Of a stretch of 64,000 nt of DNA, positions 26,102 through 33,908 are shown in pieces. The translations under genes were made by a program, and so were the position numbers. Below the pieces are notes generated by a model. The model was not told the origin of the DNA and did not search any database. It worked only from the letters and a program-made list of their open reading frames with translations. How positions within the stretch are numbered: position 1 is the stretch's first letter; each line of letters opens with the position of its first letter. Source of the DNA: CBDCCT01 sp965214995 (GTDB lineage Bacteria > Deinococcota > Deinococci > Deinococcales > Trueperaceae); contig CBDCCT010000002.1 of assembly GCA_965214995.1 (NCBI GenBank), forward strand, positions 3,162,001 through 3,226,000, read 5' to 3'.

Positions 26102-26147
26102 GCAGCCGAGGCAACCGCTTAGTTTTTGCATGTTGCCATGCGGCTGC
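26102..26147. repeat. Strong inverted repeat between sugar operon and lacI
   Basis: GCAGCCG then GGCAAC at 26102-26115 pair with GTTGCC and CGGCTGC at 26132-26147, giving 13 base pairs with a small bulge and a 16-nt loop. It has no run of T after the stem on either strand, so it is not a classic terminator. It may insulate the two divergent promoters or form a cruciform. Confidence 0.6.
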
Positions 26148-26156
26148 TAAACTCGC

Positions 26157-26185
26157 TTGATGCTCTAAGAGGGTCATGCTAGGCT
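26157..26185 (+). promoter_or_regulatory. Candidate promoter of the lacI-type gene
   Basis: TTGATG (26157-26162) and TAGGCT (26180-26185) are 17 bases apart. The match to consensus is modest. The operator-like TGTGGACGTTCACA begins on the last base of the -10 box, implying autoregulation. Confidence 0.45.
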
Positions 26186-26198
26186 GTGGACGTTCACA
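26185..26198. promoter_or_regulatory. Candidate LacI-family operator, regulator side
   Basis: TGTGGACGTTCACA overlaps the expected start of lacI transcription. Together with the near-identical site at 25978-25991 it brackets a 190-bp intergenic region, a geometry suited to cooperative binding or looping by one regulator. Confidence 0.55.
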
Positions 26199-26270
26199 AA
26201 CGGTTACGTAGCTTGCAAAACGGCGCGACAACGACCATCATGACAAACACAAAGGATACAAAGACAAAAC

Positions 26271-27293
26271 ATGGCAGACGGCGCTCATAAACCAGTTACG
26301 CTCAATGATGTTGCTCGTGATTCGGGTGTTTCTTATCAAACGGTGTCGCGGGTTGTCAACGGTCATCCGCACGTCGCCAAGGCGACGAGGGAGCGTGTAC
26401 TCACCTCGATTGAGGCGCTGAGCTACCGTCCCAACCGCGTGGCGCGGAGCTTGGCAACGCGTAGCTCGGGCACGCTGGGCATCATCTCCTTTGGCACGAC
26501 CTACTACGGGCCTGCCCAAACGTTCACCAAGATCGAGAGAGCGGTCAGAGCGAAGGGCTACGGCCTGACCTTTTACAGTCTTGATGAACTTACCAAGGAG
26601 CAGTTGAGAAAGGCGGTGGAGAACCTCTCGAGCCACCAGGTAGACGGCATCGTCATGGGTGCGCCCTTTATCGGCCTAGACCCTACCGACGTTATGGAGC
26701 TGTGCGGGAACATCCCGGTAGTAATGATAGACGTCCCCAAAGACGCCCACGTACCTTCGGTCGTGATAGACCAAGTGGCGGGCTCAAGACTCGCCACCCA
26801 GCACCTCATCGACTCGGGACACAAAGACGTCGCGGAGATAAGCGGCCCGCTTAGCTGGCACGACGCGACGCTAAGGCACGAAGCTTGGCTGGCGACGTTA
26901 CGAGCCGCAGGCCTTAACCCTGGGCCTAGCGCGGAGGGGGATTGGTCCGCCGCCGGAGGATACAGGGCCATAGAGCAGCTCCTAAAGACGGGTAGACGCT
27001 TTTCGGCCTTAGTCGCCGCCAACGACCAGACGGCCTTGGGCGCTGTGCGCGCGCTGCGCGCGCACAGTTTACGCGTTCCCGAAGACGTCTCCATCGTTGG
27101 CTTTGATGACATTCCAGAAGCCGCTTACTTTGAGCCGCCTCTCACGACCGTAAGTCAAGACTTCACCGCGCTCGGGCAGCAAAGCGTTGATTATCTGCTC
27201 GCCTTGATCAAAAATCCTGAAACCTCTTTGCATCAGCGTGTGCTTTATCCGACGTTAATTGAACGACAGAGCGTGAAGAAAAGGGAGGCGTAG
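26271..27293 (+). CDS. LacI family transcriptional regulator
   Basis: Sugar-responsive DNA-binding regulator, 340 residues. The N-terminal helix-turn-helix and hinge (VTLNDVARDSGVSYQTVSRV near 8-27, then RPNRVARSLATRSS) are canonical. The effector-binding domain follows with IISFGTTYYG, DGIVMGAPF, and SIVGFDDIPEAAYFEPPLTT near 272-291. It is divergent from the CUT1 transporter/PhyH/GH42 operon and two near-identical operators lie behind the two promoters. Repression lifted by a galactoside-type inducer, with autoregulation, is the likely scheme. The ATG at 26271 has only a weak AAGGAT-type ribosome-binding sequence. Confidence 0.95.
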   Translation: MADGAHKPVTLNDVARDSGVSYQTVSRVVNGHPHVAKATRERVLTSIEALSYRPNRVARSLATRSSGTLGIISFGTTYYGPAQTFTKIERAVRAKGYGLTFYSLDELTKEQLRKAVENLSSHQVDGIVMGAPFIGLDPTDVMELCGNIPVVMIDVPKDAHVPSVVIDQVAGSRLATQHLIDSGHKDVAEISGPLSWHDATLRHEAWLATLRAAGLNPGPSAEGDWSAAGGYRAIEQLLKTGRRFSALVAANDQTALGAVRALRAHSLRVPEDVSIVGFDDIPEAAYFEPPLTTVSQDFTALGQQSVDYLLALIKNPETSLHQRVLYPTLIERQSVKKREA

Positions 27294-27641
27294 GATGAAA
27301 TGTGCTGCCAGCGGCGACTTCGGCACGCCGGCAGGCTGCGCAAGTTTTAATGGTGTAGCGGCCAAAATCGGGTGGCGTGAGGACTGTGCGTGAGCCAGGC
27401 GCATTAGCTTCATAGACACGCCCGGTGTCGAAAGCCAGCCGTTTTCCTATGTTCAGGCCCTATTCTTTCAGCAGGTGCGCTCGCAGAACGTCTGCAAAGA
27501 GGGGACCTCTGAGACCTCGAGCCTTATGACGTCAATGACGATAAACGAGGCGGAGACAGTGCGCACAACCGCTATAGGCTCGTTCAGCAAAACAGTTCCT
27601 AAGCTTTGGGTCAAGCTGCCGAGCCGCAGGTCCCCGCTAAA
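27294..27641 (+). other. Intergenic stretch with a possible coding remnant
   Basis: About 350 bases without an intact gene. Near 27411-27490 one frame reads FIDTPGVESQPFSYVQALFF and continues QQVRSQNVCKEG, which looks protein-like, but it has no start and decays into low-quality sequence. I cannot assign a family. Confidence 0.25.
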
Positions 27642-29012
27642 TCACACGGGCGGCGCGGCCGTGCCGATGTAGTAGGCCACAAAACCCAGCACGAGCGCGA
27701 GCCCCAGCGGCGTCGCCCACCGAAGCGGGAGCGTTTTGGCGGCCTCTTTGGGCGGTTCACTGTGGGCCGTTAAGCCGTCGCCAAGACGCGTCCCACTCCA
27801 GCTAGCGAAGGCCGCCATCACGAGGGTCATGAGAAGCATCATCGGCAGGGCGCGCGCGCTCACCTCCGGGTAGACGAACAGAGCCGAGACAAGCGGCAGT
27901 CCAACCGCCGCCATGCCTACCGTCGCGCCTAGGCCTGAGTGCCACCAGACGGGGGTCCTGGCCGCGCGGCGGAGCCCGCCCAAGGCGGTGCAGTCGACCG
28001 CCATCAGCACCGGCAGGGAGACGAGCCACGCGTCCGCGCTCAAAGTGCGCAGCTCGAAGGCGTTAAGGAGCGCGAAGCGCACCCCCAGCGCGATGAGCCC
28101 CACCGCGGTCGCGCTCCCCGCCCGGCGGGTCGTGTGGAGGGCGAGCGTACCGACAAAGGTCGCCAAGAAGGTGACAACCACGGGCAACAGCCACTCGGGA
28201 CGTTGCCAGAAGGCCTGAGGGCTGCGCCGGGCACCGCCGAGCGCGTCCCATTCGGTGGTCATGAGCTGGAGCAGGATGGTCAGTGCGAAGGCGAGCGCCG
28301 TAATGATAAGGGCGTCGTGCGGCGTCAGCCGAAGGAGCTCCCACTTCCGCTCCGGCATGGTGCTGAGCAGAAAAGCGACCGCCGTGATTGAAATGAGCGC
28401 GAAGGAAACGGCCAGAAAGATGTGCGGCAGGCTCCAGGCGGAGAGGTCTTCGCCGTAGATGAAGTGCCAGGCCGGGTCAGCGGGCACCACGTAGAGCAAA
28501 AAGGCGCCGAGCAGCGCGAGGTAGGCGACGGGGCGGTTCGACCTGAAGCGCGCGGGCCAGCTCCCCGGCTGACGCCCCAGTAGCCACAGGCCCGTTAAGG
28601 CCAAAAGGACAACCGAGCCGAGGCCAAAGTACATCAGCAGGTGGGGCCGCCAGAAGAAGTCGTCGCCGAAGGGGACGCCGTACTGCGTGTGCCAGACCTC
28701 GTCCCAGTAGCCGCCCACCACGATGCTGATGCTGCTGACGGTCAGGGCCAGCGCCAAGAGCTGGCGCTGGCTCGCCCTTAGCGCGCTCCTAGACAAACGT
28801 TCGCCCTTTGCCAAAGGCTTGGCAAGCAGCACCCAGCCAAGTAGGACGAGGAGCGCGAGCATCACCAGGAGCGAACCGACGCCGAGTAAAAAGAGTCCCT
28901 GGTTGCGCTCAGGCATACCGCCCCAGTAAGCGAGCGCGGTAAGTATAACCATACCCGCAGCAACGGGAACGGCGGTTTGGAGTCGCTTCAATAAAGCTGG
29001 ATTAAAAGCCAC
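27642..29012 (-). CDS. Polytopic membrane protein of unknown function
   Basis: A 456-residue protein from GTG 29012, preceded by AAGGAGGTG. About twelve hydrophobic segments span the length, so it is an integral membrane protein. Two polar, His/Asp/Trp-rich patches stand out between segments: GGYWDEVWHTQYGVPFGDD followed by FFWRPHLLMY near 99-127, and VPADPAWHFIYGEDLSAW then SLPHIFL near 179-203. The paired WH/PH patterns could form a metal or heme site, but I do not recognise the family. It stands alone, with remnants on one side and the Glu-Ala repeat protein divergent on the other. Confidence 0.75.
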   Translation of the reverse strand: MAFNPALLKRLQTAVPVAAGMVILTALAYWGGMPERNQGLFLLGVGSLLVMLALLVLLGWVLLAKPLAKGERLSRSALRASQRQLLALALTVSSISIVVGGYWDEVWHTQYGVPFGDDFFWRPHLLMYFGLGSVVLLALTGLWLLGRQPGSWPARFRSNRPVAYLALLGAFLLYVVPADPAWHFIYGEDLSAWSLPHIFLAVSFALISITAVAFLLSTMPERKWELLRLTPHDALIITALAFALTILLQLMTTEWDALGGARRSPQAFWQRPEWLLPVVVTFLATFVGTLALHTTRRAGSATAVGLIALGVRFALLNAFELRTLSADAWLVSLPVLMAVDCTALGGLRRAARTPVWWHSGLGATVGMAAVGLPLVSALFVYPEVSARALPMMLLMTLVMAAFASWSGTRLGDGLTAHSEPPKEAAKTLPLRWATPLGLALVLGFVAYYIGTAAPPV

Positions 29013-29486
29013 GACAACACCTCCTTGATGCTTCTCTCGGCGGGGCTAAGCTTAGCGCACCAGGATGAGCTTGCCACGCCACACCAGCTTGACATTTCCT
29101 GCTACGCCTATGGCCGCCTGTCAGCAGTTGAACCGCCCTCACCCGCGCATGATGTCACGCCATAAATACCGCCACCGTGAACAGCACAACTACGCCGCGA
29201 CCCTCTTCGGGCTGGCCCAAAAGCCCTTTAATAGTGGCTCTCAACCCCTCGTCTGGCGGTTACGGAGTCACGCCGCATAAGCGGTGACGTCTTTAGGGAA
29301 ACGGTAGCCAGGACAGCGGTCGAGGAGAACGCGCGGCGGCTTATCTAAAAACTCTCTTTTTGTGAAGTGACAGATCCCTAAACGGCGCTTGATGGCGCTT
29401 GGTCAGGGTTCGGTCAGGGGCCCTGACGCAGACTACGACATCGTGACGCCGATATCCACTCTTTTCGATTGAAAGCGAGGTCTAAA
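29013..29486. other. Intergenic region before the Glu-Ala repeat gene
   Basis: About 470 bases between two divergent genes. No gene is convincing. GTCAGGG-G-CCCTGAC at 29413-29427 is a perfect 15-bp palindrome, preceded by a further half-site GGTCAGGG at 29401-29408, which together could be a regulator-binding site about 60 bp before the ATG at 29487. No clear -35/-10 pair was found. Confidence 0.4.
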
Positions 29487-32435
29487 ATGCGATTATTCCT
29501 GATTGAGCAGCAGACGGGCGAGGTCATCAAGACGTTGGGCAGCGGAACCATCCTGTCGCCTAACTTTCCCGACCAGAGCAAGCCGGGCGCGCCGGCCCTC
29601 CCGCCGTTTTTCATCCGCCTCGAGCCCCACAGGGTGCGGCGCATTGGGAGCGCGGTCTTCAAGGTCAACGACGCGGCTGCCGCGCCGGTGAACGCTGCAC
29701 CGTACGAACTTAGGGATCCAGGGCCGAACGGGAACAACCCGCTTACGCTTCCGCAAGGTAAAGTGGTGCTTTCGGCCCAGACCTTTTCAAAGGCCGACGG
29801 CAAAGGCAACCCGGGGCCGACCATCACGCGGACGTTCACCGTCACCAACGATCCGAGCGTGGAGACCGAATTCGACTCGGTGTTGGGTGAAGCCGAAGTT
29901 GAGAGCGAGGCCGAAAGCGAGGCGGAAGCCGGCGTCACGAGCGGCAAGGCCACCGGCGCTATAGCCGTCGGCGCTGCCGCAGGCGCTTCGGGCGCCAACG
30001 CGCTGACGCAGACGGTAGCCAGCGGCTCCATTTCGCTGCAAAGCCGGAAGCCCGCCAAGCTCACCTCTACAGGCCCTGAGCCCACACCGGCCGGCGGGCC
30101 GACCGGCGGCGGGCCGGTCACGAGCAGCGTCACCTTCTCACCCGTGGGGGCACCGCCGGGAGGTTCGGGCGCGGGCGGGGCACCGGGCGGCCAGGGCGTG
30201 CTCACCGTCGCCAGCGCGGAGGGCGAGGCGGAGGTCGAGGTCGAAGCGGAAGCCGAAGCCGAGGTGGGCAACGGCAGCGCCGCCGCGGTCGGCGGCACCG
30301 CGGTGGCCGCGGGCGCTTCGGGCGTCAACGCCTATCTCATGGCCGACGGCGCCACCCGGCCGTTCGCCGCGGAGACCCTCTCCGCCGTCGACGCCGCCAC
30401 CTCGACGTCAACTTCCGTCAGCGCCGTCACAATTGAATTCGTAGGTGACACGGGCGACCCGGGCGACCCGCCCGACCCGACTCCCTTGACGCTGCCGGGT
30501 ATGCCCGCGCCGCTGCTTGTTCCCCCTTTACCGCCGCCCTCCGCGCCGCCACCGTCGGTACCGCCCTACGCCCAGCTCGACACCGAGAGCGAAGTCGAGG
30601 TGGAAGCCGAAGCCGAGGCCGAAGCCGAAGCGGGTATCGCCGCGGCGGCGGCCGTCGTGTCCGGCGGCGTCGGCGTGGCTGTGGTCGGCGATTGCGCGGC
30701 AGCAGCGGCGCTCGCTTCGGTCGCCACCTCAACGTCTACCAGCGAGGTGGGAACGAAGATGCCCAAAGTGTTTAAGGGGACGGGTGGTCTGTCTGCACCG
30801 TATCCGCCTGCCGGTGTCGGCGTCGGGGCTTCGCTCCCGCCGGCAGGTCCCGGCGTCGGACCCGCCTCGGGGCTCGGGGCGGCGAACTCGCCCGTCGAGC
30901 AGGGCGTCGCCCCGGTCTCACCCAATGTCCAAGGCACCAACGCCTCGTTCGACCGTACCGGACGAGGGCTGGCCGAAGCGGAAGCCGAGGCCGAAACGGA
31001 AGCCGAGGTCGAGGCCGAGGTGAACAACGGCTCCGCCGCGGTCGCCAGCATCGCCGTCGGCGGCGGCGGCAGCAGCGGGCTCGCCGCGACGAGCCGGGTG
31101 AGTTGCTCCACCGCCGCGTCCACCTCGACCGCGAATCACTTAGGTCCCCAAGTCCGCAACAACGACGTCGTCGAGGTGACCTACCAGCGGGAGAACGCCC
31201 TCGCCTCGTCGTTCGACCTCGAGGCCGAAGCCGAGGCCGAGTCCGAAACGCGGGCGGTCGCGCACATCGGCGGCGACGGCGTCAACTCGAGCGCCTCAGC
31301 ACAGAACCGCACCGCCGGCGACGCACGCTCCGAGTCGGGCGTCGCGCTCGGCGGCACCAGCCTTTGGGCCGGGCCGGGTGACAAAGACGCCGCGGTCACC
31401 GGCACGGCGGCCGTCACGCCGCGACCCCTCGAGGCCGTCGTCACAAAGGCCCCGCCGGCAAACGGCAGCAGCGGCTTGACGGCGCAACCAGGGAATTTCG
31501 AGGTCGAAGTCGAAACCGAGGCGGAGGCCGAAGCCGAGGCCGAGGTGGGCTTCAACGCCGCGGCCGCCGGTGCCGCCGCGGTAGCGGTTCAGGCGAAAAA
31601 TGGCTTCGTCAACACACCCGCCGCGGCCGCCACCGCCACCAGCGCCTCCACCCGCACCTTCGGCAACCCCGAGAACCGTTTCGACCACGCCCATAAACCC
31701 GGCCCGGCGACGCCCGGCGCGCGGGGCGGCGTGCCCGACCCCGGCCTCGACCTGACGCTTGCCCAGTTCGAGATTGAGATGGAAGCCGAGGCCGAGGCGG
31801 AAGTCGGCTACTACGCCGGTGCCGCGGCCGCGGCCGCCGCGGGTGTGGGAGCACGCGGCCTCGACGCTGCGGGCAGTCCCTCCGACGCCCTCACCGCCAC
31901 CGCAGCCGAGTCCACACCGTTTGCCGCGGCCGCAGCCGCCGCGGCAGGTCCGCAGACGGAAGCTTGGGTCGTCGTTCCTCCTGCCGCGGCCACCGGCATC
32001 CAGACGGTCAAGGCGTACGCTCGAGCCTACGATCCGAACGGCGGGCCGGTCGCCGTCGCCGTGGCCGTTGCGGGCGTGCCCAAGCCCGACGGCTACGACA
32101 ACGAGTACGAATTTGAGGTCCAGGGCTTGGGCGAGGTCGCGTACCTCGCGGCGCTCGAGTTCGACACCAATCACCTGGCAAGCGATAGGTTCCTGCGGCC
32201 TCTCGATACGCCCTCAGACGTCGATGAGCCGGAAGGCCCCGACGCCACCTTCGAGGACGAGGCGGAAGCTGAGGCGGAAGCGGAAGCCGAAGCCGGCTAC
32301 GGAGTTGCCGCCGCCGCCGCGGGCGCGGGGGCCGCAGGCAAATACGCCGACGCCTCGGCCGTCACCTCAACCGCCACGCAGTTGCCCGCGTCTCCCTTTG
32401 ATTACGCCGCCATCGACGCAGACGCCGGACTCTAG
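29487..32435 (+). CDS. Large acidic Glu-Ala repeat protein, unknown
   Basis: A 982-residue protein starting at ATG 29487, which has GCGAGG about 8 nt upstream. No signal peptide, membrane segment or known domain is seen. The first 130 residues are ordinary in composition (RLFLIEQQTGEVIKTLGSGT). After that an irregular unit of roughly 80-130 residues recurs eight or nine times. Each has an alternating block of Glu with Ala/Val (for example EVEVEAEAEAEAEAEAG), then an Ala/Gly-rich run, then often Ser/Thr alternation (ATSTSTS), joined by Pro/Gly-rich linkers. The blocks begin near residues 135, 246, 366, 495, 578, 671, 761 and 921, with a degenerate one near 873. There are only two Cys. Strict every-other-residue alternation favours beta strands with one acidic face. 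A structural, calcium- or mineral-binding, or surface role is conceivable but unproven. It is followed 44 bp later by a cadherin-like protein. Confidence 0.75.
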   Translation: MRLFLIEQQTGEVIKTLGSGTILSPNFPDQSKPGAPALPPFFIRLEPHRVRRIGSAVFKVNDAAAAPVNAAPYELRDPGPNGNNPLTLPQGKVVLSAQTFSKADGKGNPGPTITRTFTVTNDPSVETEFDSVLGEAEVESEAESEAEAGVTSGKATGAIAVGAAAGASGANALTQTVASGSISLQSRKPAKLTSTGPEPTPAGGPTGGGPVTSSVTFSPVGAPPGGSGAGGAPGGQGVLTVASAEGEAEVEVEAEAEAEVGNGSAAAVGGTAVAAGASGVNAYLMADGATRPFAAETLSAVDAATSTSTSVSAVTIEFVGDTGDPGDPPDPTPLTLPGMPAPLLVPPLPPPSAPPPSVPPYAQLDTESEVEVEAEAEAEAEAGIAAAAAVVSGGVGVAVVGDCAAAAALASVATSTSTSEVGTKMPKVFKGTGGLSAPYPPAGVGVGASLPPAGPGVGPASGLGAANSPVEQGVAPVSPNVQGTNASFDRTGRGLAEAEAEAETEAEVEAEVNNGSAAVASIAVGGGGSSGLAATSRVSCSTAASTSTANHLGPQVRNNDVVEVTYQRENALASSFDLEAEAEAESETRAVAHIGGDGVNSSASAQNRTAGDARSESGVALGGTSLWAGPGDKDAAVTGTAAVTPRPLEAVVTKAPPANGSSGLTAQPGNFEVEVETEAEAEAEAEVGFNAAAAGAAAVAVQAKNGFVNTPAAAATATSASTRTFGNPENRFDHAHKPGPATPGARGGVPDPGLDLTLAQFEIEMEAEAEAEVGYYAGAAAAAAAGVGARGLDAAGSPSDALTATAAESTPFAAAAAAAAGPQTEAWVVVPPAAATGIQTVKAYARAYDPNGGPVAVAVAVAGVPKPDGYDNEYEFEVQGLGEVAYLAALEFDTNHLASDRFLRPLDTPSDVDEPEGPDATFEDEAEAEAEAEAEAGYGVAAAAAGAGAAGKYADASAVTSTATQLPASPFDYAAIDADAGL

Positions 32436-32479
32436 CTCTTCAACGCTCGAAAGAGGAGTCAACAAAGGAGATAACACTC

Positions 32480-33040
32480 ATGCCCCCCACCGCGCAAGCA
32501 GAAAAGTTTACTGTCTGGGAAGGCCAGACCCGCAGCCTCGAGGTCACCCGCAACATTCCTAATGACTCGTTTCGCCGCTCCTCGTTGATGGTCGCTAAAG
32601 CTCCCGCCCACGGAACGGCGAAGGCCGCTCCCGACGGCACCGTCCGCTACACGGGCAAGCCCAACTACTTTGGCGAGGATGCGTTCACTTATTCCATTGC
32701 CGACGCCGCCGGAAACCGCTCGCAAGCCGTCGTCTCCCTGACCGTCGAAGCGGTCAACGACGAACCGGTGGTCGATGGGGGCATCCCGGACCAGCAGGCG
32801 ACGGTAGGTCGGCAGACTATCATCCAGATTCCTTCCAACGCTTTTGCCGACGCCGATCCGGGAACACAGCTTAGCCTCACCGCCCAAACGCCGTTGCCGC
32901 CAGGCTTGAACTTTGAGGACACCAAAATCGTAGGCGTCCCTCAGCAGCCGGGCCGTCACGAGGTTGTCATCCGCGCCGAAGACGAGGCGGGCGCGGCGGC
33001 CGCGACGCGCTTTCGTCTGACCATCGAAGCGCCTAGTTAG
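32480..33040 (+). CDS. Small cadherin-like/Ig-like domain protein
   Basis: A 186-residue protein with GGAGATAACACTC before its ATG. Residues about 10-100 resemble the tandem-95/cadherin-like repeat of bacterial adhesins (APAHGTAK, GTVRYTGKPNYFGEDAFTYS, IADAAGNRSQAVVSLTVEAVNDEPV). Residues 100-186 resemble a putative Ig/cadherin domain (PDQQATVGRQ, LPPGLNFED, GRHEVVIRAEDEAG). These domains are normally repeats in huge secreted adhesins; here one of each stands alone with no signal peptide. Position directly after the Glu-Ala repeat gene suggests a two-gene operon in which it binds or organises the repeat protein. Confidence 0.75.
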   Translation: MPPTAQAEKFTVWEGQTRSLEVTRNIPNDSFRRSSLMVAKAPAHGTAKAAPDGTVRYTGKPNYFGEDAFTYSIADAAGNRSQAVVSLTVEAVNDEPVVDGGIPDQQATVGRQTIIQIPSNAFADADPGTQLSLTAQTPLPPGLNFEDTKIVGVPQQPGRHEVVIRAEDEAGAAAATRFRLTIEAPS

Positions 33041-33195
33041 GCCGGGGCACTGAGCCATGAACCCCCGTCAACCTGAAGCCACGGACCTGTGACAAACGCA
33101 GGTAGAGCTGAAGCAAAGAACAGGACGGCTTTAGCTACCTCAGCTGGGTTGCCCAAACGGCGTAGGGCAGTCTTAGTGATTGGGGCGCGTAGCAG
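33037..33195 (-). pseudogene. C-terminal fragment of a short-chain dehydrogenase
   Basis: TALRRLGNPAEVAKAVLFFA, SALPAFVTGPWL and QVDGGSW are the end of a classical SDR (the VTG...VDGG hallmark). Only about 50 residues remain; upstream the frame turns into Arg-rich nonsense. Its stop codon overlaps the stop of the cadherin-like gene on the other strand. Confidence 0.6.
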
Positions 33196-33229
33196 CGGGG
33201 CGCGGCCGCGCCCCAGTCTAGCGCGGCAC

Positions 33230-33472
33230 CTAAAAGAACCGCCCCCGCAACGCCTCTTGTTCCGCCCGCCGCTCGGCAAAGGGCGAGGGACCCTCCAAAG
33301 GAAAAACCGCCCCCTTGGGCAGCGCCTCGCGCAGGTACAGCGCGTCCTCTTGCTTGAGCTCGAGCGCGACACAAGACCCCAAAGAGAGCGCCTCATAGGC
33401 GTGCTCCTTGTCGAAGAGCAGTTCATGCGCCTGCGGCCAGTAGCGGCGGTGGACGCCGAGTTCGGTTTTCAT
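33230..33472 (-). CDS. Small protein or fragment, unknown
   Basis: From ATG 33472 an 80-residue frame reads MKTELGVHRRYWPQAHELLF and DALYLREALPKGAVFPLEGP and ends FF-stop. The composition is normal for a soluble protein and unlike the shadows around it. A GAGG lies only a few bases upstream. I do not recognise it. It lies between two gene fragments, so it may itself be the remains of a larger gene. Confidence 0.35.
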   Translation of the reverse strand: MKTELGVHRRYWPQAHELLFDKEHAYEALSLGSCVALELKQEDALYLREALPKGAVFPLEGPSPFAERRAEQEALRGRFF

Positions 33473-33518
33473 GCCTCTAAGGTAGGGCATGTGCGGCGGC
33501 GGCGCTGTGGACCTCTTC

Positions 33519-33875
33519 TCAACGCCCAGGAGACGCCGCGAGATGTGAAGTAAAGTGCTCCATGAACACCCGCGGCTGTTCGATGTAGGGGGTGTGGCCG
33601 GTACCTTCCATGACGACCTCGCGGTAAGCACCCCCGGCCTCCTTGTACGCCTCCAGCACGTAGCGCGTCTGCTCGAGCATCGGCTGGGGCGGGAACACTT
33701 CAGCACCGGGCCAGCCCGGCACCGCGCCGAGCCTCCCCAGGGTGCCGAAGTCGAACATCGAGGCGTCCGAGACGATCTGGTCGTCCGAGCCCCGAATCCA
33801 CAGGACGGGCGGCTTTTCTGAAACCGCCAGGAAGCGCTCTACCGTGTTGCCCACGTACTTAGGCGACCAAGGGTG
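33519..33875 (-). pseudogene. C-terminal half of an alpha/beta hydrolase
   Basis: PWSPKYVGNTVERFLAVSEK, PPVLWIRGSDDQIVSD and VVMEGTGHTPYIEQPRVFME are the last third of an alpha/beta hydrolase, with the catalytic Asp (SDDQIV) and His (GTGHTP) still present. The half with the nucleophile elbow is missing; homology ends near 33873, next to the end of the ATPase gene. Not functional alone. Confidence 0.65.
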
Positions 33876-33908
33876 ACACGGAAGTCGGCTCGAGCCTCGT
33901 CTCAAGCG

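Noticed and set aside
29414..32174. Long minus-strand frames with Ser/Ala/Thr repeats opposite the Glu-Ala gene
   Set aside because: They mirror the repeat codons of the plus-strand gene; the plus frame has a start with ribosome-binding sequence and a partner gene.
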